Shown here one piece after another: positions 8,639-17,496 of a DNA stretch of 64,000 nucleotides. Under the pieces are notes generated by a model, which searched no databases, was not told the origin of the DNA, and saw only the letters and a program-made list of their open reading frames with translations. The position numbers were made by a program, and so were the translations under genes. How positions within the stretch are numbered: the stretch's first letter is position 1; each line of letters starts with the position of its first letter. Source of the stretch: Eubacterium sp. (lineage in GTDB: Bacteria > Bacillota > Clostridia > Lachnospirales > Lachnospiraceae); the NCBI GenBank assembly GCA_017433615.1, contig JAFRGW010000034.1:31999-95998 (forward strand). The letters are read 5' to 3'.

Positions 8639-9685
8639 ATGAAAAACTGGAAAAAACTGATCGCAGTCGCTATGGCAGGCGCAATGTCCATGAGTATGCT
8701 GGCAGCATGCGGAAGCAGCTCTGATTCAAGTGCAGCATCTTCTGCACCGGCAGCAGCATCTTCTGCAGCAAGTGAGGCAGCTTCCTCAACATCTGTTGAG
8801 AAGAAGGACGGAGATGTCAAGATTGCCTATATCGTAAAGGCTAAAACAGATGAATTCTGGACAACCATGGAAACAGGTGCATATGCAGCTGCAGAAGAGA
8901 AGGGTGTAACCCTCGAGTTCCAGGCACCGGAGAAAGAGACTGACGTCGAGAAACAGGTACAGATGGTTGAGAACGCAGTTGTCAAGGGATTTGATGCAAT
9001 CATCCTGTCAGCAGCTGATTCTACATCACTGCTTCCGTCAATCGTAAAGGCTAACAATGCAGGCATTCCGGTTGTACTCGTAAATGATACCATCGATATG
9101 GATGAGCTCACAAACCAGGGCGGAAAAGTTGAGACCTACGTCGGCATCAGCCAGTATGACGCAGCTGCACAGGCAGGTACTTATGCTGCAGAGAACATCA
9201 AAGACGGCAAGATCTGCTATCTGGAAGGTGTTCCGGGCGTAAAGGCACTTGATGACCGTCTTGCAGGCTTCCAGGATCAGGCTCCGGACTTTGAGACAGT
9301 TGCTTCTCAGACCGCAAAGTGTGACAGAAATGAAGCTTACAACGTTATGCAGAATGTTCTGAATGCAAATCCGGATGTCAATGTTGTCTGGGCAGTCAAC
9401 GCTGAGATGGGTCAGGGTGCCATCCAGGCGATCGACCAGATGAAGAAGACCGGCTCCATCAGCGTATTTGACTTTGACGCTTCCTCAGATGACCTTGCAG
9501 CAATCGAAGAGGGCACACTTACAGGTACTGTTGCACAGTATCCGAATAAGCAGGCAGAAGCAGCAATCCAGGCTTGCCTCGATGTTCTTGACGGCAAGAC
9601 ACTTGAAGAGCACACAGAGACACCTTCTCTGCTGGTAACAGCTGACAACCTTGATGAGTACAAGGCAGAGATGGGAATCGAATAA
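8639..9685 (+). CDS. Sugar-binding lipoprotein of the ABC importer (RbsB type)
   Basis: A 348-aa lipoprotein with a signal peptide ending at the lipobox LAAC (Cys24), then a Ser/Ala-rich tether (25-55) and a Peripla_BP_4 sugar-binding fold. The family hallmark of an aromatic-rich strand near the N-terminus (EFWTTME) is present. The codons are more biased than those of its neighbours, as expected for an abundant binding protein, and strong hairpins flank the gene. It delivers the substrate to the permease encoded just upstream. The ligand is unproven: ribose, galactose and inositol proteins share this fold. Confidence 0.93.
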   Translation: MKNWKKLIAVAMAGAMSMSMLAACGSSSDSSAASSAPAAASSAASEAASSTSVEKKDGDVKIAYIVKAKTDEFWTTMETGAYAAAEEKGVTLEFQAPEKETDVEKQVQMVENAVVKGFDAIILSAADSTSLLPSIVKANNAGIPVVLVNDTIDMDELTNQGGKVETYVGISQYDAAAQAGTYAAENIKDGKICYLEGVPGVKALDDRLAGFQDQAPDFETVASQTAKCDRNEAYNVMQNVLNANPDVNVVWAVNAEMGQGAIQAIDQMKKTGSISVFDFDASSDDLAAIEEGTLTGTVAQYPNKQAEAAIQACLDVLDGKTLEEHTETPSLLVTADNLDEYKAEMGIE

Positions 9686-9751
9686 AGAGACACTGCGAAA
9701 AGATTAAGATTGTCTGAACGACAGAATCGTCGCAAAACTGTAGATTTAGGG

Positions 9752-9784
9752 CGCCTGCGGCAATACAAATGCCGCGGGCGTTTC
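9752..9784 (+). terminator. Attenuator-like terminator between binding protein and IolE
   Basis: An 11-bp stem (9752-9762 with 9770-9780, one G-T pair) with a seven-base loop is followed only by TTTC. It is probably leaky, so that the dehydratase is expressed at a lower level than the lipoprotein. Confidence 0.65.
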
Positions 9785-9814
9785 GATTATAAGATGATAA
9801 GGAGAGAATCAGAA

Positions 9815-10714
9815 ATGATGCTGAAGAATATAAAACTGGGGATTGCACCGATCAACTGGACCAATGACGATATGCCGCAGCTGGGCGGGGACCGGACCTT
9901 CGAGCAGATGATTTCCGAGGCGGCGCTGGCCGGTTACAAAGGAACCGAAATCGGCGGAAAATTCCCGTCGGATCCGGTTGTATTAAAGAAGGCGCTGGAT
10001 TTGCGCGGCATGCAGATTACGTCGCAGTGGTTTTCATCCTTTCTCTGTTCGGAATCCTATGAGTCGAATGAGGAGCGGTTTATCAGCCAGCTGGATTTTC
10101 TGGAGAAAGTCGGCGCGAAGATGATCAATGTATGTGAAGTGACAAGATGCCTGTTTGCAGAAACCTGTTCCATGTTTGGCGACAGAAAGCCGGTTGCGGA
10201 TGATGAAGAGTGGGAGAAGCTCTGCAGCGGCCTCAACAGACTTGGAAAGATTGCGTCGGACAGAGGGTTCACACTCTGCTATCATCATCATATGGCAACT
10301 GTCGTTCAGACATTCGAAGAGACAGAACGGCTTATGGACAATACAGATCCGGCGTTTGTATCACTCTGCTTTGACACGGGACACTTTACGGTAGCCGGTG
10401 CGGATGCGGCAAAAGCCGCAGAGCGGTTTGCGGACCGCATTGCCTATGTGCATCTGAAAGATATCCGCCCGGAGAAGCTTGAACAGGCAGTGCGGGAAGG
10501 ATGGGCATTCCGCCGCTGCGTTCTGGAGGGCTGCTTTACAGTTCCGGGAGACGGCTGTGTAGATTATCCGGCAGTATTTGAAGTGCTAGGACAGGCAGGC
10601 TATGAAGGTTGGATGACCGTGGAAGCCGAACAGGATCCGGATGTCGCCAATCCGTTCGAATACGCACTGAAGGCACAGGCATACCTGAAAGAAGCCGGAA
10701 TTCAGGCGGTATAA
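9815..10714 (+). CDS. iolE: Myo-inosose-2 dehydratase-like sugar isomerase/epimerase
   Basis: A 299-aa cytoplasmic TIM-barrel protein of the AP-endonuclease-2/xylose-isomerase-like fold. The N-terminus APINWTNDDMPQLGG and the following GYKGTEIG strongly resemble IolE, which dehydrates 2-keto-myo-inositol with a divalent metal. Metal-ligand candidates occur at CFDTGH and HLKD and in a late E (VEAEQDP). The start is set at 9815 by AAGGAGAG nine bases upstream, shorter than the longest open frame. Together with the IolG-like gene at 175 it gives the first two steps of inositol breakdown, but iolB, iolC, iolD and iolJ are not in the window. A related 2-keto sugar dehydratase is an alternative. 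Confidence 0.8.
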   Translation: MMLKNIKLGIAPINWTNDDMPQLGGDRTFEQMISEAALAGYKGTEIGGKFPSDPVVLKKALDLRGMQITSQWFSSFLCSESYESNEERFISQLDFLEKVGAKMINVCEVTRCLFAETCSMFGDRKPVADDEEWEKLCSGLNRLGKIASDRGFTLCYHHHMATVVQTFEETERLMDNTDPAFVSLCFDTGHFTVAGADAAKAAERFADRIAYVHLKDIRPEKLEQAVREGWAFRRCVLEGCFTVPGDGCVDYPAVFEVLGQAGYEGWMTVEAEQDPDVANPFEYALKAQAYLKEAGIQAV

Positions 10715-10741
10715 ACAAATTGTTTTAAGAAGAGAGTTAAG

Positions 10742-10777
10742 AGGCTGTCACAGTTCCCCCGCTGTGACGGCCTTTTT
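10742..10777 (+). terminator. Terminator of the ABC/iolE operon
   Basis: AGGCTGTCACAG (10742-10753) pairs with CTGTGACGGCCT (10762-10773) with one G-T pair, and TTTTT follows. A strong intrinsic terminator. Confidence 0.88.
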
Positions 10778-10800
10778 GCCTGCAGCAGCATTCTGATGAG

Positions 10801-10829
10801 TTGACAATTAAGTACTGAAAAGGTACGCT
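10801..10829 (+). promoter_or_regulatory. Candidate promoter of the radical SAM operon
   Basis: A perfect -35 TTGACA (10801-10806) is followed after 17 bases by the weak -10 TACGCT. It lies between the upstream terminator and the radical SAM gene. The poor -10 may mean that an activator is needed. Confidence 0.5.
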
Positions 10830-10884
10830 CAAAAAGAAGGGTAGTACATACAGCAGGGCAGCTGAATTGATACAGGAGGATGAA

Positions 10885-12282
10885 ATGATTTCTGTACCGA
10901 AATTATTCAGAAATACAAAATCGGTGAAGCGGATTCAGACATACATGGATACCGTTTTGAATGAGGTTCTTCACACGACGCTCAATCCGGACGGACCGGG
11001 TGCGATCCGCATTCATCTGATTCCGCCGAAGAATGAGGAGAACACCCTCAATCCGAGTGTCGCAATTATCAACGGAACAGATGTCGTGCCCGTCAATTTT
11101 GCCTGGGCGGTGATCCTGGCGGAGATGATCCGCGAGACAAACCGGTACGACGGGAAAGAGATCGGAGAGACGGATATTCAAAACATTCTGGACCGGACCT
11201 GTGAGAACGTGAAGCAGATCATTCCGTTCTTCTCACGAAAACGGATTCAGGAAGATATTCAGACAATTTATCAGACGATGCGGCAGATTGCGTACCGCGA
11301 AGAAGTTACAACAGATGTCCACTATATGAGCCTTGGCGAATATGCGGAATACATGAATGCGCCGCACCGGATGGATCTGCTGGTCAGTGCCATGACAAAG
11401 AACGGAAACTGGCACTGCAATCAGAAATGCGTGCACTGCTATGCGGCTGGGCAGACACTGGCTGACGAGGAGGAACTCTCGACAGCATCCTGGAAGGAAA
11501 TCCTCGCAAAATGCCGTGCTGCCGGGATCCCGCAGGTGACCTTTACCGGCGGCGAGCCGACCATGCGGGACGACCTGATCGAATTGATCAAGGACGCACG
11601 CTGGTTTATTTCCCGGCTGAATACCAACGGAATCCGGCTCACGAAGGAATACTGCAGCGCGCTGCATGATGCAGAACTCGACAGTGTCCAGATCACGTTC
11701 TACTCCTGTGATCCGGATATCCACAACCGGCTGGTCGGCGCGGAGCAGTTTCAGAATACGGCAGCGGCCATTGAAAATGCGCTGGCAGAGGGGCTGTCGG
11801 TCAGCATCAATACACCGCTCTGCACATGGAACCGGGATTACCGGAAGACACTCGAATATCTGCATGAGCGGGGCGTGATCTATGTGACCTGCTCCGGCAT
11901 GATTACGACCGGTAATGCAGCCGGCGAGGCGTCGGAACATCTGCAGCTGACCGGTGAAGAGCTTGAGGCGATTCTGCGGGATGCTGTCGCATACTGTCAC
12001 GCGAACGGCATGGAAATCGCATTTACCTCGCCGGAATGGATCGGACAGGAAGTATTTGACGAATTAAATATCCCGTCGCCTTCCTGCGGTGCGTGCCTGT
12101 CCAATATGGCAGTTACGCCGGCCGGGAATGTCGTGCCCTGCCAGAGCTGGCTGTCAGACAAGCCGCTGGGCAATCTGCTCTGCGATGACTGGACAGCGAT
12201 CTGGGAAAGTGAAGCCTGCGCGGCCAGAAGGGAATATTCATCTGAAATGACCGGGAAATGTCCGCTGAGGAGGTATTGCTGA
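10885..12282 (+). CDS. Radical SAM/SPASM peptide-modifying-type enzyme
   Basis: A 465-aa radical SAM enzyme. The core has the [4Fe-4S]/SAM motif C178-x3-C182-x2-C185 followed by a TGGEPT segment. The C-terminus has SPASM cysteines for auxiliary clusters (C401, C404, C419, C445, C459 and the terminal C465). An N-terminal region of about 150 aa that I do not recognise precedes the core. SPASM enzymes mostly modify peptides or proteins by forming thioether or C-C crosslinks. The start at 10885 is set by AGGAGG five bases upstream. Its stop overlaps the start of the next gene by one base (TGATG), and that gene encodes a protein with a ten-cysteine repeat tail, the obvious candidate substrate. The modification itself is inference. 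Confidence 0.92.
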   Translation: MISVPKLFRNTKSVKRIQTYMDTVLNEVLHTTLNPDGPGAIRIHLIPPKNEENTLNPSVAIINGTDVVPVNFAWAVILAEMIRETNRYDGKEIGETDIQNILDRTCENVKQIIPFFSRKRIQEDIQTIYQTMRQIAYREEVTTDVHYMSLGEYAEYMNAPHRMDLLVSAMTKNGNWHCNQKCVHCYAAGQTLADEEELSTASWKEILAKCRAAGIPQVTFTGGEPTMRDDLIELIKDARWFISRLNTNGIRLTKEYCSALHDAELDSVQITFYSCDPDIHNRLVGAEQFQNTAAAIENALAEGLSVSINTPLCTWNRDYRKTLEYLHERGVIYVTCSGMITTGNAAGEASEHLQLTGEELEAILRDAVAYCHANGMEIAFTSPEWIGQEVFDELNIPSPSCGACLSNMAVTPAGNVVPCQSWLSDKPLGNLLCDDWTAIWESEACAARREYSSEMTGKCPLRRYC

Positions 12283-13670
12283 TGAACCACATGATCAGGG
12301 ATCAGAAAAACAGGAATCGCCGGCACAGGAAGATGCCGGCCGGAAACGTTCTGAAGAGACGTGCACGGATCAGGAAACTGACTGCATGCCTGTCTGTTGT
12401 GTGTCTTATGCTGGTCTGGGTTTGTTTTGCGGCTGTCCCGGCCAGGGCTGATGCAACCGATGAAATCCGTGATTTTACCATCACCGTTGATGTAAATGAC
12501 GACGCCTCGCTCAACATGAATTACCACATTGAATGGGAGGTGCTGGACGACTCGATCGGTGAGCTGGAATGGATCGACCTCGGCGTGCCGAACAGCTTTC
12601 ACGAAGACATTGAGCCCATCAGTGATACGATTGATTACATCGAAGACAATGGCAGCTCGCTGGCGATTTACCTGGACCGTGGTTACGGGGAAGATGAGAT
12701 TGTCAGCGTTGATTTCTCTATGAAACAGGACCATATGTATCAGATCGATAAGTGGGTGGAAGGGGAATCTGTCTATACCTTCACGCCCGCATGGTTTGAC
12801 GGCATGGATGTTGATCAGCTTACCATCCGCTGGAATGCGGAGAATGCAGGTGCGTGGCAGCCGGACTGCCTGCAGGATGACGGGTATCTGGTCTTTGAGA
12901 CATCGCTGTCAGCCGGCGAGAAGTATACCATTTCTGTCGTCTACCCGAATGATACGTTTGGTTTTGTCCCGGAGCGGCAGGCCGGCGGCAGCGGCGGAGA
13001 CTACGAAGATAGCTATGACGGCAGTTATGAGAGTGAAAGCGGCGGGTACAGCATTGCGGAAGGCATCGGGATCCTCATTGGAATTGTGATTTTTCTTGGT
13101 TTCATTGCTGCGCCGTTCATTGCACTGTACAAATTTATCCGCTGGATTGCCGGCGGCACCGGATTCGGCACCGGCACGTCCGCACAGCCGCAGACCAAAA
13201 AGAAGATCACGCGCACGAAGATCGAATATTATGAAAGCTGCCCGGGCTGCGGCGCCGTGCGGGAGGATGGCAAGGATAAATGTGCCTACTGCGGACGCAG
13301 TATGATTAAAAGCAAAGAGGTTGTAGAAGAGGACCAGATCGAAGAACCTGAGAAATATACGAAGCGGGGAACGTACCGGTACGGAAATGCACCGAATACG
13401 TTTATCCGTGTCAACGTGATCAATGTACCGGTCAGCCGGCCGCGGTCATCCTCGCATTCGTCTCATTCTTCCCGTTCGGGAGGTTCCCATCACTCGTCCT
13501 GTGCGTCTTCCTGTGCGTGTGCATCGTCCTGTGCCTGTGCGTCCTCCTGTGCATGCGCCTGTGCATGTGCATCCTCGGGAAGGGCGGGCTGTTCCGTGAA
13601 AGATTTCTTCAGGGACAGCATCCACAACGGACGGATCCGCGTACAGCAGTATCAGAGGAGGGATCTGTAA
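12282..13670 (+). CDS. DUF2207-like membrane protein with Cys-Ala-Ser repeat tail, probable radical SAM substrate
   Basis: A 462-aa membrane protein. A basic N-terminus and hydrophobic helix (about 34-54) act as signal or anchor. An acidic extracytoplasmic domain of about 200 aa resembles the N-terminal part of DUF2207 proteins. A Gly/Ser/Tyr linker and a second helix (about 262-285) follow. A zinc-ribbon-like CxxC-x10-CxxC comes next (C320, C323, C334, C337), then Ser/His-rich sequence. Residues 407-430 then repeat CASS and CACASS, followed by GRAGC (434-438 region) and KDFF. Cys lies at 407, 411, 413, 417, 419, 423, 425, 427, 429 and 437. The start at 12282 has GAGGAGG nine bases upstream and is coupled to the radical SAM gene. 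With two helices, the tail could face the cytoplasm, where the enzyme is. Confidence 0.85.
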   Translation: MNHMIRDQKNRNRRHRKMPAGNVLKRRARIRKLTACLSVVCLMLVWVCFAAVPARADATDEIRDFTITVDVNDDASLNMNYHIEWEVLDDSIGELEWIDLGVPNSFHEDIEPISDTIDYIEDNGSSLAIYLDRGYGEDEIVSVDFSMKQDHMYQIDKWVEGESVYTFTPAWFDGMDVDQLTIRWNAENAGAWQPDCLQDDGYLVFETSLSAGEKYTISVVYPNDTFGFVPERQAGGSGGDYEDSYDGSYESESGGYSIAEGIGILIGIVIFLGFIAAPFIALYKFIRWIAGGTGFGTGTSAQPQTKKKITRTKIEYYESCPGCGAVREDGKDKCAYCGRSMIKSKEVVEEDQIEEPEKYTKRGTYRYGNAPNTFIRVNVINVPVSRPRSSSHSSHSSRSGGSHHSSCASSCACASSCACASSCACACACASSGRAGCSVKDFFRDSIHNGRIRVQQYQRRDL

Positions 13671-13672
13671 GA

Positions 13673-14023
13673 ATGTGTCAGGAAGAGACAGCGCACGGAA
13701 GCGGCGCATTTGCAAAAATATATGAAGTTGTCCGGCAGATCCCGCGGGGAACTGTCGCGACATACGGGCAGATTGCCGCGCTTGCGGGAAACCGCCGCTG
13801 GGCCCGTGTGGTCGGCTACGCACTGCATGCCAATCCGGATCCGGACGGAATTCCATGCTACCGGGTCGTCAACCGGAACGGAGAAGTCTCCCCGGCATTT
13901 GCTTTTGGCGGAAAGAACCGCCAGATTGAATTGCTCGAAGCGGACGGAATTCCCTGTCCGGACGGCAGGGTGGATCTTGCCAAATACCGGTGGAGCCGGG
14001 TGACGACAGATTTTTTGCTGTGA
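13673..14023 (+). CDS. MGMT-family (alkyltransferase-like) protein
   Basis: A small 116-aa protein matching the DNA-binding domain of O6-methylguanine-DNA methyltransferases: VVRQIPRGTVATYGQIA, then GYALHANP, IPCYRVVNRNG and a final W/R segment. The active-site consensus is PCHRV; here it is PCYRV, so the reactive Cys is kept but the helper His is Tyr. Stand-alone alkyltransferase-like proteins usually have Trp for Cys, which is not the case. The start is set by GAGGAGGG about ten bases upstream and lies two bases after the previous stop, so it belongs to the radical SAM operon. It may repair alkylated bases or serve as a DNA-damage sensor; why it sits in this operon is unclear. Confidence 0.85.
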   Translation: MCQEETAHGSGAFAKIYEVVRQIPRGTVATYGQIAALAGNRRWARVVGYALHANPDPDGIPCYRVVNRNGEVSPAFAFGGKNRQIELLEADGIPCPDGRVDLAKYRWSRVTTDFLL

Positions 14024-14030
14024 CTGACAG

Positions 14031-14074
14031 GGCTTCCGCACTGATTTTCATGTGCAGTGCGGGAGCCTTTTGTT
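14031..14074 (+). terminator. Terminator of the radical SAM operon
   Basis: A 13-bp stem (GGCTTCCGCACTG at 14031-14043 with CAGTGCGGGAGCC at 14055-14067, one G-T pair) is followed by TTTTGTTT. Confidence 0.88.
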
Positions 14075-14165
14075 TATGATCCTGTGTTTTGTCATATTAT
14101 TCAATGCAGACGGGACAATGCAGATCCAATAGACCCTGTTTAGCACTCCATCTGCGCAGAAAACG

Positions 14166-14174
14166 TGGTATAAT
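14166..14174 (+). promoter_or_regulatory. Extended -10 promoter of the hybrid kinase gene
   Basis: TGG-TATAAT is a perfect extended -10 element, about 85 bases before the start. No good -35 is seen, as is common for extended -10 promoters. Confidence 0.6.
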
Positions 14175-14259
14175 AACAGAATCATAGTTAGATTTGTTCC
14201 GCAGGGACGGGACTTGAATATACGCGAAACGGATGATATGCCGGGAGGAATTGAGTAAC

Positions 14260-17200
14260 GTGAACAAAGTCAGAAACAATAATACCACCCGCATCGCGGT
14301 GATCGGAAGTCTGGTTATTGCAGTCATACTGGTTGCGGGAACGATCTGGATGGGACGCTATGCGAGACGTGATACAGAGGAGGCTGTGCGTGAGGTCAGC
14401 CTGCTGTATCTGGATGAGCTTGCCGGCCGCCGGGAACAGGTCGTTGAGAACAATCTGCAGGAAAAGATTCAGACCGTGCAGATTGCCATTGATCTGATGA
14501 CAGAGGAAGATCTGAGCGACAAAGCGCACATGGAGGACTACCAGACCCGCATGAAACAGCTGCTGAAGCTGGATAAGTTCGCATTTGTCGATACAGAGGG
14601 CCGGATCTATTCCTCCAAAGGAATGGATTCCAATATTTCTGATTACACATTTGATTACCGGACGCTTTCTGAGCCGGAGATCTCCATCATTGATCAGGCG
14701 GATACCGGCAGACGGGTTGTCATTGCAGTTCCGGTCGAGATTCCCTTTCAGGATGAAACGCTGTCAGTCTGCTTCATTTCCATTGACATGGATGACATGC
14801 TCGCCGGCGTTTCCATGACAACCAATACCGGCGACGCGACCTTCTGTAATATTTATACGGACAGCGGAACGGCGCTGACCAATGCCGTGCTGGGCGGTCT
14901 CGCAGAAGAAGACAATCTGCTGGATGCCATGAAGATTGCGGTGTTTGAAAATCCGTATTCCTACGACCAGTTTGTCGGGGAATTTCAGAACGGAACCAGA
15001 GGCGTCGTATCCTTTACCTACAACGGCATCCGGGAGACGCTGGCCTATATCCCTGTGAGCGGCACAGATTTGCAGCTGACTTATCTGATCCGGGAAAGCG
15101 TCATCAGTGACCGGATCGGTGCCATTTCCGACGGAACGGTCCGGCGCAGTATCATGCAGTCCGTTCTGACCGTGGCAGCAATGCTGATCATGTTCGGGTT
15201 TATTATTTCCCAGACAAAGCGGAACAGCCGTCTGCTGCTTGAGAAGGAGACAGCGGATACCGAAAACCGCGTCAAGCAGGAGGAACTGGAACACCGTCTG
15301 GAGCTGCAGGAGAAATTGCTGGCGGAAGAGCGTCAGACGGAACAGCAGAGCCGGATGATTACGGCATTATCTTCGGACTACTGGAGCGTGTATTATCTGA
15401 ATCTTGAGACGGACGACGGCGTCTGCTACCAGGCCCACGGCGACTTGGACGGGACCGGATTCAAGGTCGGGGAGGAATTCAAATACCTTCCGTCCGTCAC
15501 AGCTTACGCAAACCAGTACATTACCGAACCTTATCTGGAGACATTTCTTGCATTTATCCAGCCGGATGCGGTCCGGGCGGGGCTGCGGAAGAGCAACGTG
15601 ATTTCTTATACCTACATGGTAACGCGCCATGGGAAAGAGACATACGAGACCGTTCGCTTTGCGGCAATGAAGGATCCAAATGAACCCGCAGGGCGGGATG
15701 TCAATCATGTGGGCGCATGTTTCGCGGATGTGGACGCCGAGACCCGCAAGAGTATTCAGCAGAACCAGACGCTGAGCGACGCACTCAATGCCGCCGAAGA
15801 GGCCAGCAGGGCGAAGACCGCGTTCCTGTCTAACATGAGCCATGAGATCCGCACGCCGATGAATGCCATTATCGGTCTGGACAATATCGCGCTCAGCGAT
15901 CCGGCGACGCCGGAGAAAACCAGAGAATATCTGGTAAAAATCGGAGATTCGGCGGAGCATCTGCTCAACCTGATCAATGATATTCTCGACATGACCCACA
16001 TCGAATCCGGACGTATGATTCTGCGGAACGAAGAGTTTTCCTTCTCCAGACTTCTGGAGGCGGTCAATACCATGTTCAGCAGCCAGTGCAGCGACAAGGG
16101 TCTGGAGTATCAGTGCTATATTAACGGCGAGGTCGATGACTATTACATCGGCGACAACATGAAGCTGCGCCAGGTACTGATCAATATTCTCGGAAATGCA
16201 GTGAAATTCACACCGGTCGGCGGAAAGGTCAACTTACAGGTAGAGCGGAAAGCGCAGTTTGAAGGGAAAACGACACTGCAGTTTACCATTTCTGATACTG
16301 GCATCGGCATGAGCAAAGAATTTATCCCGCATATCTTTGACACCTTTGCACAGGAAGACAGTTCCACGACAAACAAGTACGGAAGTTCCGGCCTCGGTCT
16401 GGCGATTACTAAGAGTATCGTGGAGATGATGAACGGGACGATCGAGGTCGAGAGTACCAAGGGAGAAGGAACGACATTCACAGTCAATGTGACGCTTGAT
16501 GATGTGACCGGAAGTACGCAGACGCCGGAACAGGAGATCCATCCGGGCGAAATGACGGTGCTGATCGTTGACGATGATCCGGTTGCCTGCGAGCATGCCC
16601 GGCTTGTGCTGGAAAAAGTCGGCATTGCGGCGGAGATTGCGGATTCCGGTGCGGCGGCGGTGGAAATGGTCCGTCTGCGTCACGCGCGTCACGCGCCTTA
16701 CAATTTGATTCTGGTCGACTGGCAGATGCCGGAAATGGACGGCGTGGAGACCACCCGGCGGATCCGCAGTATCATCGGAAATGAATCTGCCATTATCATT
16801 CTGACAGCATATAAGTGGGATGATATTCTGGATGAAGCCATCCAGGCCGGCGTGGACAGCTTTATTGCGAAGCCGCTGTTTGCGGCAGCGGTCATGGAGG
16901 AATTCCGCTCCGCCATGCAGCGGAAGAATCTTGCAGGAAAAGGTGTGGCGAAGAAAACCGATTTGACCGGCCGCAGAATCCTGCTCGCTGAGGATGTTCA
17001 GGTCAACGCGGAAATTATCGAGATGGTGCTGCAGATGCGCGGCGTCACGGCAGATCTGGCAGAGAACGGACGGATTGCTGTTGAGAAATTTGAAGCCAGT
17101 CCGGAAGGCAGTTATGACGCAATTCTGATGGATATGCGGATGCCGGAGATGGACGGCCTTGAGGCAACCCGCAGGATCCGCGAACTCGACAGAGCAGATG

Positions 17201-17364
17201 CAAAGAACATACCGATTATTGCACTGACGGCAAATGCATTTGACGAAGATGTGCAGCGCAGCCTGCAGGCAGGCCTGAATGCGCATCTGTCCAAGCCGGT
17301 GCAGCCGGACACTCTGTTTGAGACGCTGGAAAGTCTGATCGGGCAGCAGGAGACAGAGGAGTAA
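14260..17364 (+). CDS. Hybrid sensor histidine kinase with two receiver domains
   Basis: A membrane sensor kinase of about 1034 aa. Helices near residues 10-30 and 294-316 bracket a Cache-like extracytoplasmic domain. A coiled coil and a PAS-like region (about 370-500) follow. HisKA has SNMSHEIRTPMNA with His528. HATPase has an N box and the glycine boxes DTGIGMS and GSSGLGLAI. Two receivers follow, with phospho-Asp at D820 (VDWQMPEMDG) and D958 (MDMRMPEMDG). No Hpt or output domain is present, so a separate partner is expected. The GTG start at 14260 is preferred because GGGAGG lies about ten bases before it; an in-frame ATG at 14233 would put the ribosome site inside the gene. The gene stands alone between terminators, so its target cannot be told. 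Confidence 0.9.
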   Translation: MNKVRNNNTTRIAVIGSLVIAVILVAGTIWMGRYARRDTEEAVREVSLLYLDELAGRREQVVENNLQEKIQTVQIAIDLMTEEDLSDKAHMEDYQTRMKQLLKLDKFAFVDTEGRIYSSKGMDSNISDYTFDYRTLSEPEISIIDQADTGRRVVIAVPVEIPFQDETLSVCFISIDMDDMLAGVSMTTNTGDATFCNIYTDSGTALTNAVLGGLAEEDNLLDAMKIAVFENPYSYDQFVGEFQNGTRGVVSFTYNGIRETLAYIPVSGTDLQLTYLIRESVISDRIGAISDGTVRRSIMQSVLTVAAMLIMFGFIISQTKRNSRLLLEKETADTENRVKQEELEHRLELQEKLLAEERQTEQQSRMITALSSDYWSVYYLNLETDDGVCYQAHGDLDGTGFKVGEEFKYLPSVTAYANQYITEPYLETFLAFIQPDAVRAGLRKSNVISYTYMVTRHGKETYETVRFAAMKDPNEPAGRDVNHVGACFADVDAETRKSIQQNQTLSDALNAAEEASRAKTAFLSNMSHEIRTPMNAIIGLDNIALSDPATPEKTREYLVKIGDSAEHLLNLINDILDMTHIESGRMILRNEEFSFSRLLEAVNTMFSSQCSDKGLEYQCYINGEVDDYYIGDNMKLRQVLINILGNAVKFTPVGGKVNLQVERKAQFEGKTTLQFTISDTGIGMSKEFIPHIFDTFAQEDSSTTNKYGSSGLGLAITKSIVEMMNGTIEVESTKGEGTTFTVNVTLDDVTGSTQTPEQEIHPGEMTVLIVDDDPVACEHARLVLEKVGIAAEIADSGAAAVEMVRLRHARHAPYNLILVDWQMPEMDGVETTRRIRSIIGNESAIIILTAYKWDDILDEAIQAGVDSFIAKPLFAAAVMEEFRSAMQRKNLAGKGVAKKTDLTGRRILLAEDVQVNAEIIEMVLQMRGVTADLAENGRIAVEKFEASPEGSYDAILMDMRMPEMDGLEATRRIRELDRADAKNIPIIALTANAFDEDVQRSLQAGLNAHLSKPVQPDTLFETLESLIGQQETEE

Positions 17365-17397
17365 ATGGGTAAATTGCGATCTCTGATCGCGCACAGG

Positions 17398-17427
17398 AAA
17401 CGGTCGCCCGGCAGGCGACCGTTTTTG
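17398..17427 (+). terminator. Terminator of the hybrid kinase gene
   Basis: AAACGGTCGCC (17398-17408) pairs perfectly with GGCGACCGTTT (17414-17424), with a five-base loop and a T-run. Confidence 0.88.
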
Positions 17428-17437
17428 CATGTACGTC

Positions 17438-17446
17438 TGCTATACT
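17438..17446 (+). promoter_or_regulatory. Extended -10 promoter of the VWA gene
   Basis: TGC-TATACT lies 50 bases before the start, just after the terminator. No clear -35. Confidence 0.5.
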
Positions 17447-17496
17447 GACCTCACAAAAGATGAAACACAGCTCTGCGGCAGAAAGAGAGGTCAGAA

